A program made the position numbers and the translations under genes. Under the pieces are notes generated by a model, which was given only the letters and a program-made list of their open reading frames with translations, was not told the DNA's origin and made no database searches. A stretch of DNA of 64,000 nucleotides from Mycteria americana (Eukaryota; Chordata; Aves; Ciconiiformes; Ciconiidae): assembly GCF_035582795.1 (NCBI RefSeq), contig NC_134365.1, positions 220,241,887 through 220,305,886 on the forward strand. The letters run 5' to 3'. Positions 12,425-23,490 of this stretch are shown here, piece by piece. The stretch's first letter is position 1. Each line of letters starts with the position of its first letter.

Positions 12425-14924
12425 TATTCAAATTTCATCTCATATAGAAATGCAATGTTCTGATTTAACTCGGCATCTGCCCCTTCTCATCCCAAAATTT
12501 TAATTTTGCCACAAGCTGGAATATTTACTGTTTGTTAAGAAATGGTAATAATGTCTATATCCTGACAGATTCTGTTCTCCATTGCTAATATTTCCCTCCC
12601 CTTCCTCCTGGTGTCACCTGCTATCCTCAGACTCTTGCTTCCTTCCACTTCTCTTTCCATTTAGCTTTTCTTCCTCTACATAATATGTCCCACTCAGGTT
12701 CCACGCACTCTCAAAAATAATTGAGTTACCAACTGCCGTATTGCCCACCCGACGTATTATATATTTCCTACCGTGCTTCTCTTTTTAGATTGCAAAGTAT
12801 TTGTGGCTGGGAGTTTCCCTCATTTTGTGCTATTCACTGCTCTGTCTGTCTTTTGCTTATCTTGAGGTATTCCTGTAATAGACGTGATTAATAGGAATTA
12901 TCCTCCCACCAGCAAGACTAATTCAATGCAGCTGAATTTTGCATGACTGCTTTTATCTGTAGTGTACTTGGTACACCCTTACAGCTTCGGCTGTCCTTTG
13001 CATCAGCAGCAGTGCAAATCTGTAAGGCTGAGAAGAGAATCCCCCAAGCAAGCAAAGCCAAGGCTAAAATAGGAGCAACACAGGAGACCAGAAATTAGAG
13101 CGAGGAAAGAAAAGGAATATTTCCAGATCAGAAATTAAATGCAATGGAGGGAGACAGAGGCAGGAGGCAACGTTTTCTGTTCCCCCCTCCAGAAGCTGGG
13201 TAATAAAACTGGTCCAGGGAGGATGTATCCCCTAGAGAAGAGGAGCAGCAGTACTGGAAAAGAAGAGGAAAGTGCTCAGCAAGGTGTTTCAGACCAAATT
13301 TCACCCTTTGTAGGTCCTGGGTTTTACAGCTTTGAGGGCTTTTGCTGATTTTCAGGGAGAAGCATTGCCCAGGGCTGAGGAGATGTGTAAAGGTCACAGG
13401 GGATGCTTTGCCCACCAGTGGCACTGGCAGCATGAACATGGATTAATGCTGCAAAACTCCATATCTGATCGGTTATTTCCATTTAATGAGGACTGAAGGA
13501 GCTCGGTGGCTGGGGAGGGCTCCCAGACAGATCCATCAAGGGCCAGGGCAGAACTGAGGGGGGATTCAATTAGGATTTGAGGGCAACAGCCTCCATGGTG
13601 TAAAGTGGCCAAAACTGCTGGAATTGCATCTGTTGGATTTGCCCTTCTGATTTATGGGCCACTTCCTCAGCATGGTGTAAATACCCCCAAATGGATTGAC
13701 TCCTTGCTGATTGACACCAGCCAAGGTCTGTCCAAATGGCACAGGATACCCAACAGCTCTTTTTAATGCTGTGAATAGCATGATGGGTTGGGGTTGTTTT
13801 TTCCCCCCAATGATTCCTAGATGATTTACGCTCCCTTGTTTCTTCAAAGCTGTTAAAAATCCTGACCTGAATTATTTAACCTCCGTTCACTCCCCTTTCC
13901 TCCATTGTCTTTTCTCTTTTGTTTCCTTTACCTTGATGTATTTATCTCCCACTCTGTCATTCCAGTCACTTCATTTCTCCTTCTATCCTCATGCATCTTT
14001 CATAGTTTACCCCTCTTTGCTCTGGCAAGGGGCAGGTTTTCCTATTTGGTGGCAATCAGTTTTTGTGACATATCTAGGTTACTGTCAGGACTCCTCCTCT
14101 GTGTAAAATGTCTTTCATTTTTTATGAAACTGCTTTAATAATTTATCCCCCATCAATGATGTATAATGAAATCACCGTCCTGAAATGGCTTTTCCATGTT
14201 GAGGTAATGGAACGGAGATGGTCTGGAAGGTACTATCCCCAGATGGTATTTTCGTGCAAGATAAGCCACAAGTTTCAGGGGAAGGAGAAAGCTGAAATAG
14301 CTGAGAAGATGCTATTGTTTGGGGTCTGGATCAGAAGAGAAAGGAATGGGCCTGCCTTTACTTTGCCTATACTGCCAAACATCAGGAGTCACATGAACCA
14401 TCGTGATACTCTCACTGGTGGCCCTTGGCTCAGAGCTAACCAGCATGGAGATGAACCACCAAGAATAGCAAGACCCAAAATATCCTTCCCATAGTTGTAT
14501 TCACACATCTCGGGATGCCAGAACTGCTCCATCACTTACCTTCCCTGAGCTGCAAGTTTCCCCACTGTGGTCCAAAATGGATCACAAGGTGTAGCTGAGG
14601 CTTGTGACCCTCACCGTATCATGAGTTCATGGTGGTGGGAGAGCTGCTCTAGTCCTGGTGATTTAGGGATACGTGTGAGGCAAGGTTGGTAGCTGTGTTA
14701 TCTTTTACTGGAAGAGGAACAAGGGTTTGAGAAGACATTTTCTCAGGATCACAACTGCTGCACCATACCAAGTTGAGGCTGCTGGTCCAGACCCTTGCAG
14801 TGCCCTAAGATGGGTTAATTATGGAGTCAAATGCACACATGCAGTATTTTAATAGGCACAACCAATTACAAGGTACAACCAAAATCCTCTTAACTTTCAG
14901 ATGACATGACAGAAAAGTGTGTGG

Positions 14925-15020
14925 GCCAAATCCTGGTGTAAAACAGCACCATCACATTGCTTTGACCCTTGGCTTTGGAGGAATGTAGATGATTTAACGC
15001 TGCAGAGGATCTGGGGATGT
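14925..15020. repeat. Possible ancient palindromic interspersed repeat
   Basis: The ends read GGGCCAAATCCTGG and GGATCTGGGG, like the terminal phrases of an old amniote repeat whose ends are inverted copies. The middle is diverged. The assignment is from memory and uncertain. Confidence 0.3.
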
Positions 15021-17024
15021 CAAACCTAGGATCCAAAGGATGCAGCTTGTTCCTCCCTGACATTCAGCAAAACCAAACTGCCAGATCCCAGTGATCCCGT
15101 GATCAGATCCCACAGTGATCCCGACCAATGGAATAACGTAGCCTTGGATCCAGGCTCGGCAGCTGCAGCCCATCCCTCAGGAGGGCCTCACTCGAAGAAG
15201 TACCAAATCCTCAAGTATTTAAACATTTTATCTCATGCACCCAGCGTTCATAAGTTATTAAAAATAATTAAATTAAAGCTGATATTGGATTATTTTTTGT
15301 GTTTTCATCCTTTATTCTCCAGTCAGCTCTTTAAGCTTTTCTCTGTAATCACATTTTTTTAAACCGATGGAAGCAGAGATATTTACCAATCCAACTCAGC
15401 CTAGCAGATGCAAAAATAAATGTTCCTTTAAAACTAATTTTCTAAATTGCCCGAGGAGAAAAACATAAAGGAATATTTTTGCATGGAAGTAAACATGAAA
15501 GGAATGACTCTTTTTTGCCTGGTTCCTCAGTAGTTATCATGGTAGTATATAAATCTTCATAGAAGTCATTAAATAAATCAGCTCAGGAAAACATAATTGA
15601 TTTTCCTCTGTCCTCTGTGTAGCTCATTTCTGATTAACTATTCCTTGTTTATGTTTCCTCAGGAAGAACGATGAATATATATTTATGAAACTGCAGAATC
15701 ACAACTGCCAGAACAGCAGGTTTTCAAAGGGTGAGCTATTTTTGTATTAAGCATGAGTGTATTGCACAGGGCACTGAGGACAGCCATCGTTGTCCAGTAG
15801 GAGTTAGCATCATGACGGAAGAAGAACCAGTTATTCATTCATGTCTACAGAAATACGATAAACCAACTCTTCAACCCAGGAAACAAGACCCAAAGCAGTA
15901 ACAAAACAGACGGTTTCTCAAAACAAGGCAAGCTAATAAAATGCTAACAAAGCTCGTGGCAAGGTGTTTAGGCTGGGTGCATTTTAGGAGGAGAAGGAGG
16001 TTCTCCAGAAATCTGGCTTAACTGTAACAATCCTCACGGGTTTTCATAGGAGATGTGTATGACATGGAATTGTCTTTTCCGGTCCAAAGTCATATGAACA
16101 GAGCTAAAATCTCCATTGGTCTTCAGGTGCTAATCCCACCACTTTCTGGGGCATGTAACCTCCTAAATAAGTTTTGAAAATGGTCCTCAGGGAAGTGTTT
16201 AAATGGCTTCTTCCCATCCACACTACCCTCTATACCACATTTCCCCACTTATGCATGGGCTTTGGTCTCCATCCCTCATGCATGAGTAGATGCAACCAGG
16301 AGGTGAGAGCATCACCAAAAGCTATGTTTTATTCAGATTCTTCCTCTAGGTTTATAACAAATGCCTCCGTTGAACCTCACTTGGAATTAGTGTGACTGGG
16401 GACATCCTGAAAGGATGACTGGTCCAGCCTTGCCCTAGAAGAATGTGGAAGGAGAGACAGACAGCCCAGCAGGCCCAGGCACTGGTCCAGGCAGTGACAT
16501 GGGAGACAGGCAGCAGAAGGGAATGGCAGAAGGCTTGAAATCACAAGGAGGGATTTATCCAAGCACACGAGCTCTCACCATCTGAGATGTTCACTCCAGT
16601 CTCCTTCGCAGCCAAAGGAGAGAAACAGGCACTTCCAGGAGCCAATACATCTCATCCTAAGGGAAATGGTAAAAATAGCTTGGATGAATCGTGTTGCAGA
16701 GAGCCAAGCTAGGGATGACCATCTCAAATATTTAAATTTATATTTAGATGTCTGATGGCCAGGGAGTTGAATCTCCAATGGTGGCATCCTGGGCCCCAGA
16801 GAAGCATACGCAAAAGTCTGGTAATATCTTATGTAAAGTTTGCATTGCATCAATGATTGCACAAAACTGAAGGAAAAAGCCTTGCTATAATAGCAAAGTG
16901 TGGATTCATCGCAGCTAAATTTAATACATGCACACACCAGCCCCAAACGATGCTAGGACTGCAGCTGTTAACACAATATTGGATCATCTGCCCTGATGCT
17001 GTAGAAAAGCAAAATACTTTTTTT

Positions 17025-17122
17025 CCTTGTTTGCAAATAGAAAACCAAAGCACAAAGAATTTAATTGCTTTCCCAAGTTGCTATAGTGCAACTGTAGCAC
17101 ATCTCTGAATCTCAGTCCAGCA
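17025..17122 (-). repeat. MIR-like ancient SINE relic
   Basis: It contains a diverged copy of the reverse-strand MIR core: AACCAAAGCACAAAGAATTT, then CTTTCCCAAG. On this reading the element lies on the minus strand. Confidence 0.5.
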
Positions 17123-17860
17123 TTAGTCTTATCTCAAGAAATACTTTTTGTAAGCGCTGTCTTCAGAAACGTGCAGTTTTCTCCCTCCTGAAAGCAACCC
17201 AGCAGCTCAGAAATGGGTGACTAATGGCTTTCCTGCTTCTGTCTAGATACACATTATTCATAATTACTTCAGTGACATTTTCATTTGTCTTAATTTGCAT
17301 GGCATAATGGAAATGATGTGCTGGAGTTCCCAGTGAAAAGTGCAAGGAAAAGGTTAAACTGAAGCTGTACTTCAAAGCATCACTAAGAGATTTGGGAAGA
17401 ATTTGGTGCTCCTTAACTATCCACCCTCTCCATGGTGTCCACCACTTTTCCCAGACAGACTTTGGGGTCAAAACCTTAGAGGTCTTCACAAATATCTGTA
17501 TGGACATGAAACTGTGTGCTTTAACTTCAATTAGGATAGGCTTTTTATTTTAAAAGACTATGTTTAAAGGTTTCAGGATGGAAGTTGGAAAGCCACTTCC
17601 CCTCATGATAGGCTATTCTTGACTTCAGAGCTCCTTCTAGACTGTTTTCCTTCAGTTGTCTCTGAAATAGCAGACATCAGTCATTAAGGGTGTTATAATG
17701 GACAGCAGGGGCAATACCTTCTCTTCCAGCATAAAAAATCCTGTTCTTTACTGCTGGATTTCTAACTGCCTGAAATCTTTCATGGCCTTTACTTAAAAAC
17801 AAAAGAAAAATAGGATGCTAGGTTTCCAGTGGGGGGAAATGACCAACCCGCCTCTTCAGA

Positions 17861-17929
17861 ATCACAGAATCACAGAATCACAGAATTGTATAGGTTGGAA
17901 AAGACCTTTAAGATCATCGAGTCCAACTG
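17861..17929 (-). mobile_element. CR1 LINE, 3' end fragment
   Basis: Tandem ATCACAGA octamers are followed by TTGGAAAAGACCTTTAAG and ATCATCGAGTCCAAC. This is the reverse complement of the avian CR1 3' terminus. Only about 70 bases remain, as is usual for 5'-truncated CR1 copies. Confidence 0.93.
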
Positions 17930-19204
17930 GAAAAGCCTCTTGTTTATATACATATGAATTTCCTTATACTCTGCGTAGCTAGCCGGATTTTGGATTGAAA
18001 AGGTGAGGGAAGAAGATCCTTGTCCACACTCCCCTGAATTTCAGCAGAGCCCTGCTCATCTACAACATCTGAGCATCCCACTTGCATGCTTCAGATGTTG
18101 AAATCACTTCATGTTATGTACGGTAGAAGGAGTCTCCCCAGCTTTCTCCTGCAGTGAGATAATTTCAGATATACATGCAAAGTGAGCAAAGTAATTGGAG
18201 AAAAATCTATCTCCTTACAAACATCTCTGCACTGGCATGAACATTCAACCTTGTGCATTCATCAATCATCATCTCTGGGAGGGGACGCTTGTTACTGGCC
18301 TGGTGACTGTTTACGTGCCAGTATCTGTGGTTGAGTTGGTGTCTCCATTACAGAATTTGAACCCTGACATTCTGGCCTTTTCCAGCTCATTAAAATTGCT
18401 CTGCGTGGAAACCCCCACCCAGCTGATGGGACTGCATGTGACAGTTGTGTCTCAGACCAACCATTAAACACAGAGCAAAAAAAACCCAGGTCTTAGTTCC
18501 TTCATCAAAGCTGAATTAACACCAGTTTAATTCCTCAGCTCACCTTTCTGGGCTAGTGGCAGCGAAGCTCCTCCACATCCTGCCCAATATGTGGTACAAG
18601 CTGTATCTGGCAGGGCAAGACAAGCCTACCTTTGCTTTGTGCGACGCGGCTCAGTTTTCGGAACAGTTGCATAAGGAGGAAATGCGATGTGTGGGCGACC
18701 GTGCTTGTGGTTCAGCTTTCCAGACATGCAGAAGTAAAAATAGGTTAGTGGGTTTGCAGAAATAGGAAGATCCTGCAGTCCCCACCACGGCAATGTGTGG
18801 TCAGATGATTCCTCTCCGGGCAGGCTCTGTGGCCAAGGCTTTTCCACCCTTCCCAGTCATCCTGTGAACAGAGCTGAGTTAATCCTTCTCGTCCAGGAGG
18901 GCATCTCATCTTGATCTCATGCTTCAGGATGGGAAAGCCACCACTTACCTCACTAAGCTTTTCTCCCTTGACCCTAAATATGCATGGCTTTATTATGTCT
19001 GCTAATAAATAGCCCCACTGAATCTCTAGGAGCTTCTCTTGATGGCAATGCTTTCCTCTTTTGAAGGATGGCACTAGCCCTTTTTCCCCAGAAGATCACA
19101 CTAATTGCCTGCTTTTGGTGACCCCAAAAGCCTATTCAGAGCCCTTCTTCCCCAGAAATCATCTCCAGATCTCAGGCCACAACCTTCTGCATTTTCCCAC
19201 ATTC
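17930..19204. other. Non-coding stretch with no recognised feature
   Basis: I see no credible exon or repeat between the CR1 fragment and the ancient reverse-transcriptase relic. Confidence 0.5.
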
Positions 19205-19440
19205 TGCCTTAGCTTTTGGCTTTATTAACATTCATTTTGGCTGTACGGACCCAAGCGATCCAGATTGCGCTGTGTGACTCATCATATTTTTTGTGCTGGC
19301 TGTCTTTGTGTTGTCTGTCAGTTGTATCAGCAGCAATTTTATATTTATTTCCAGATCATTGAGGAAAATGTTGAAGAGCATCAAGCCTTGTAGCAGTCTC
19401 TGTGGATCTCTGCTCAAAAGCTCTACAGGCAATCACAGAT
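19205..19440 (-). mobile_element. Ancient CR1/L3-class LINE relic with reverse-transcriptase remnants
   Basis: The minus-strand frame at 19232-19432 reads LQGLMLFNIFLNDLE and, further on, LLIQLTDNTKTAS. These line up with the CR1/L2/L3 reverse-transcriptase signature (PQG..L.PLLFNIFINDLD, then QFADDTK). The catalytic ADD has become TDN and the PQG motif is degraded. It is much more diverged than the other CR1 copies here, so it is an old insertion. Confidence 0.7.
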
Positions 19441-20654
19441 TTCAAGCCAGCCAGGTCATCCAGCTGGTATCTGCTGATTGAAACCTGTTGATTGCTTGTA
19501 TCATTGATTAACATCTCCTGTTGTTGCTGATGACACAGAAATATTTGGTCATTGTCGTGCTGGGGAAATACAGCATCTAACAAGTATTTCTAAGAGTTTG
19601 ACTATCTCTCTTGAGCAACAGCTCCAGCCCATTGCTAGGATTCCTCCATTCCCATTGCAGCACCTCTTTGCTATCTTTTCCCCAGTCATCATGTATTTTT
19701 CCTTGCAGCTTTCACCTTCTCTTATTCATTTTCTCTCCTACTTTGACACTATGCATCATAGAAGATACATGCTTTCCTTTTTGCCATAGTTTTTTAGCAT
19801 TTCAAATTGTGGACACTGAGCGGAAAACCTTTCGACTCTGGGCAGTCCTCTTTGTTACAAACCAAAATATTTCAGATATCATCTTATTAGCTTTTGCTGA
19901 AAAGCTCCGAGATATCACCCATATTTTCTCAGGCTGAATTTTCCCTCTTGGTTCATCTCATCTACCTTGTTCCTCTGTGCAGAGGAAGGAGACATCTCAA
20001 ACAATTCATTGCTAAGCCAAAGAGGAAAAAAAGGCAAACTGTTTGAAATCGGAAGGATGAATGTAGTGTTCTTAATGCGCTTAAAAATATATGAGATGTG
20101 ATGTATAACTCTGAGTCCTTCAATCACCTGACAAGATGTGGTTTTGGTTTCATTTTAGTGCTAATGTGAAGCAAGACAACAGTGCATCCGTGGAGACAGG
20201 ACTTCATTTTTGGAAGAGCTGGTCGGCTCCTCAGCTGTTTTCAGTAGACAGATCTGGGCAGCACATCGGGACGTGGGCACTTCTGAAACATCAGGCAATG
20301 AATGGAGGCTGATCTCTTCGGAAAAACCATCCTGCCACATTTAATCATGACAAGCAAACACAGGACGAGGGGGTACCAGCTGGGGCCGTCTCCATTGCTT
20401 TCAAGGAGCTCTGTAGAAAGTGCACGTAGAAATGCACCTTTGCCTTGGGCAGCATTTTGAATAGGCAGTGACTCTACTTGTGCCACAAATGATGTTTCCA
20501 TTTGGAAACATGAAACTGTTATAATAATGGTCTAAATCACAAGAAATTTTCCCTTGTATGGTCTCTGTGGGGAAAGGCAATTTTGCAGTGAAGGTTTCTT
20601 TTCTGCAAAGGTTTGGATTATAAAAGGAGAGGAGGGGAAGGCTGGCAAAAAATT

Positions 20655-21346
20655 AAAGTGAAAACAGAGAAGGGCTTGGAGATACTGGTGGATGAAAAGC
20701 TGGACATGAGCAGACAATGTGCGCTCGCAGCCCAGAAAGCCAACCGTATCCTGGGCTGCATCCAGAGCAGCGTGGCCAGCAGGGCGAGGGAGGGGATTCT
20801 GCCCCTCTGCTCCGCCCTGGTGAGACCCCCCTGCAGTGCTGCGTCCAGCTCGGGGGCCCTCAGCACAGGAAGGACATGGAGCTGTGGGAGCGGGTCCAGA
20901 GGAGGCCACGAAAATGATCCGAGGGCTGGAGCACCTCTGCTGTGGAGAAAGGCTGGGAGAGTTGGGGTTGTTCAGCCTGGAGAAGAGAAGGCTCTGGGGA
21001 GACCTTATAGCAGCCTTCCAGTACTTAAAGGGGGCTTATAAGAAAGACAGAGAGACACTTTTTACCAAGTCCTGCAGTGACAGGACAAGGGGCAGTGGTT
21101 CTAAACTGAAGGAGGGTAGGTTTAGATTGGACATAAGGAAGAAATATTTTACGATAAGGATGGTGAGACACTGGAGCAGGTTGCCCAGAGCAGTTGTGGA
21201 TGCCCCATCATGGGAAGTGTTCAAGGTCAAGTTGAATGGGGTTTTGCACAACCTGATCTAGTGAAAGATGTCCCTGCCCATGGCAGGCGGGTTGGACTCG
21301 ATGATCTTTAAAGGTCCCTTCCAACCCAAACCATTCTATCTATGAT
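20655..21346 (+). mobile_element. CR1 LINE, 3' about 0.7 kb, plus orientation
   Basis: It encodes in pieces the CR1 ORF2 C-terminal region ([20 protein letters not shown], then [14 protein letters not shown]), followed by the 3' UTR phrase GGTTGGACTCGATGATCTTT and AAGGTCCCTTCCAACCC. It ends at CTATGATCCAATG. It is nearly the same sequence as the minus-strand copy at 42.1-43.4 kb. It is truncated at the 5' end and the frame is broken. Confidence 0.95.
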
Positions 21347-22379
21347 CCAATGAAAAGCTTTCTCCCGGGGGTCCTGGGCTGGGGGGAAGGAATGAGGGGA
21401 CATCAGAATCGCTGCCAAGGAGTGGCACTGAGCATGTCCCCAGTGGGTCTTTGCCAGGACACAAGGGTCAGGGACAGCCTCCCGGTGTTTGGGTCCTGAC
21501 AGCCTGCGGATCCCCGCTGCCTCCAGCTTGGCCAGGTCAGATGAGACATCCCCATGTCCCCATGGTGGAGCAGGTCTCCATCCTTTCCTCCTCTCTGCCC
21601 TGGGCTCACTGCACTCCTCCCCAACAGTTTGTCAGGACCTAAAACTTCACACCCTTGTCCCTCTGACTCAGGAGACTGTCTTTAAAAACCAGTGTTTTGG
21701 AGGCTTTTTTGCTCATGAAAGTGTGGGTTGCTGACATGAGTATTCCGGGGCCTCCCATGTGGTTCTTATGATTGTCTCAAAAAACAAAAGTGCGCAGGGT
21801 GAGATGATGAGAAATGGGAGCTGGGCATCTCATGTGACTCCAGGAACAGGGGATTTAAAAAAATACTGTATTTGCCTATAACTGGCAACAGAGTCTTTCT
21901 CCCTCCATTCGCCACCTCCTTATCGATCAGGCACTCTGCTTTTTCCCCTCTAAAGTAGATTTGTCTCCATTAAGGAACATAAAATTGTGGTTTTGAAATT
22001 TTTGGCTAAAATGTCAGCTGTCTCATTTGATAATAATTCGGGTTCTTTTCCAAAATCTTCTGTGATCCCAGTCCCTGAGGTGGCAGCAGATTTCTGGAAA
22101 TGCTGGCACAGCCTGAGCCCACCTGTGATATTTTCAGCACTTCCAGCCTGGAGTCAAACCAGAAATGCAGAAGTTGGTTCCTTCCTCTGGCTTCTCTACA
22201 TTTCCCACTTCCTTCACAGAATAACACTTATTCTTGCAGTTCTGTTTCTCCCATATTAATGTACTTTTTTTTTTCTAACTCTGAAGAAACACCAATGCCA
22301 TAAATACGATGCAAAGTATGACCTGGAAGCCAGAAACCCCATAACTCCGTTCCTCAACGCTGACATTCCTTTTGTGCTT

Positions 22380-22500
22380 TGTCTTGGACATATTATTTGA
22401 TCTCTTTGCTTCAGTAGTGATGTATATACAGTGGAGATAATTCCTTTTTTCTCTCTGTTGTGAGATGTTGTTATGAGGATTAGTCAATGTTTAAGACTGA
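22380..22500 (+). repeat. MIR-like ancient SINE relic
   Basis: The order CTTGGACATATTATTTGATC, GTGGAGATAATTCC, then GTTATGAGGATTAGTCAATG follows the MIR consensus in its right-hand half. It is diverged but collinear. Confidence 0.5.
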
Positions 22501-23112
22501 TAATTATTCTGAGTTATTCATGAGAAAACCACAGCATCAGGCTGCGTGGAGTCTGTGACAAGATTTCATTTAAAATGATGACAAAAAATACTGCATGCAG
22601 CTGCAGCAATTAGCCAGCAGCGCCAGCCCCCACCAGGCTGCTGACAAACAGCCTTGTTTACCCTGTTTTCCCCTCCATGCCTGTACCCTATACCCTCTCC
22701 CAAAGAGTTACTGGTTCCCACGGGAGAAACTAAGTTTGAATTTACTTTAAGACTTGGTCCCACAACACCAAGTCTTTGGTAGCAATATTGTGCCTGTGCC
22801 TCGACTCTGCCGGTTCACAGTCCAGTCCCTTAAACAAATAAATGGTCTCTATAGTCTTCTTCTCAGCTGGGAGAGGAAGGAGGGGTGACCTTAAGCCAAT
22901 ATTGCTGCTGAAAACTGGGCCGTGTAAAACCACAGCCATGGGAGATTCAAATTTACCCTTGGAGGAACCTATTTTTCTCCATAGAGCTTAAGATGTGTAG
23001 GCTGTTGCATGCATCAGTCTGAAATGCCTGAAAACCAGAAGAACTATTCATCATCGAGCACACCTGGCCAATATTTTTAGCACCAGATTGTAAAGAAGTC
23101 AGTTTTCGGAAA

Positions 23113-23400
23113 ATCACAGAATCACCAAATCGCTGAGGTGGGCAGAGACCTCTGGAGATGATCTAGTCCAAACCCCCTGCTCAAAGTGGAGTCAGCTGGA
23201 GAAGGTTGATCAGGTCATTGTCCAGTTGGGTTTCAAATATCTCTGAGGATGGAGACTCCAGAGCCCCTCTGAGCAAACTGTTCCAGTGTTTGATGCACTG
23301 GAAAAGTTTTTTCTTACATTTAAATGGAATTTTGAGTCTTTCAGTTGGTGCCCATTGTCTCTTGGCACCACCACCAAGAGACATGGACAGACAAAGACAT
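23113..23400 (-). mobile_element. CR1 LINE fragment, older subfamily
   Basis: The reverse complement of a CR1 3' region: AATCACAGAATCACC, then GGGCAGAGACCTCTGGAGAT and CCAAACCCCCTGCTCAAAG. It differs from the 38.0 and 42.1 kb copies, so it is another subfamily. It runs back through the less conserved part to about 23400. Confidence 0.88.
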
Positions 23401-23419
23401 GTCCACCCTGGCCTAGAGT

Positions 23420-23490
23420 TGGGGCTAATCCTGCTCTGAGCAGGTGCTGGGCTAAAGATGTTCACAGGTCCCTTGTCCTATGACCCTTTC
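23420..23490 (+). mobile_element. CR1 LINE 3' end fragment in inverted orientation
   Basis: CCTGCTCTGAGCAGGTGCTG, GGGCTAAAGATG and CACAGGTCCCTTG resemble the plus-strand CR1 3' terminus (GAGCAGG..GTTGGACTAGATGA..AGAGGTCCCTTCC). It abuts the minus-strand CR1 on its left. The match is degraded. Confidence 0.5.

Larger units (their letters stand above)
5150..17024. other. Long non-coding stretch with no recognised gene
   Basis: I find no frame with credible exon borders in these 12 kb. It holds a 22-bp tandem duplication (7136-7179), a poly-A run (12409-12424), a possible ancient repeat at 14925-15020, and AT-rich, TAAT-rich patches near 11600-11765 and 15200-15700 that could be conserved regulatory DNA. 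That last point is a guess from composition only. Confidence 0.55.

Noticed and set aside
20613..21261. Frames of up to 142 codons on the plus strand
   Set aside because: They are pieces of a broken CR1 ORF2 and its 3' UTR, not host genes.
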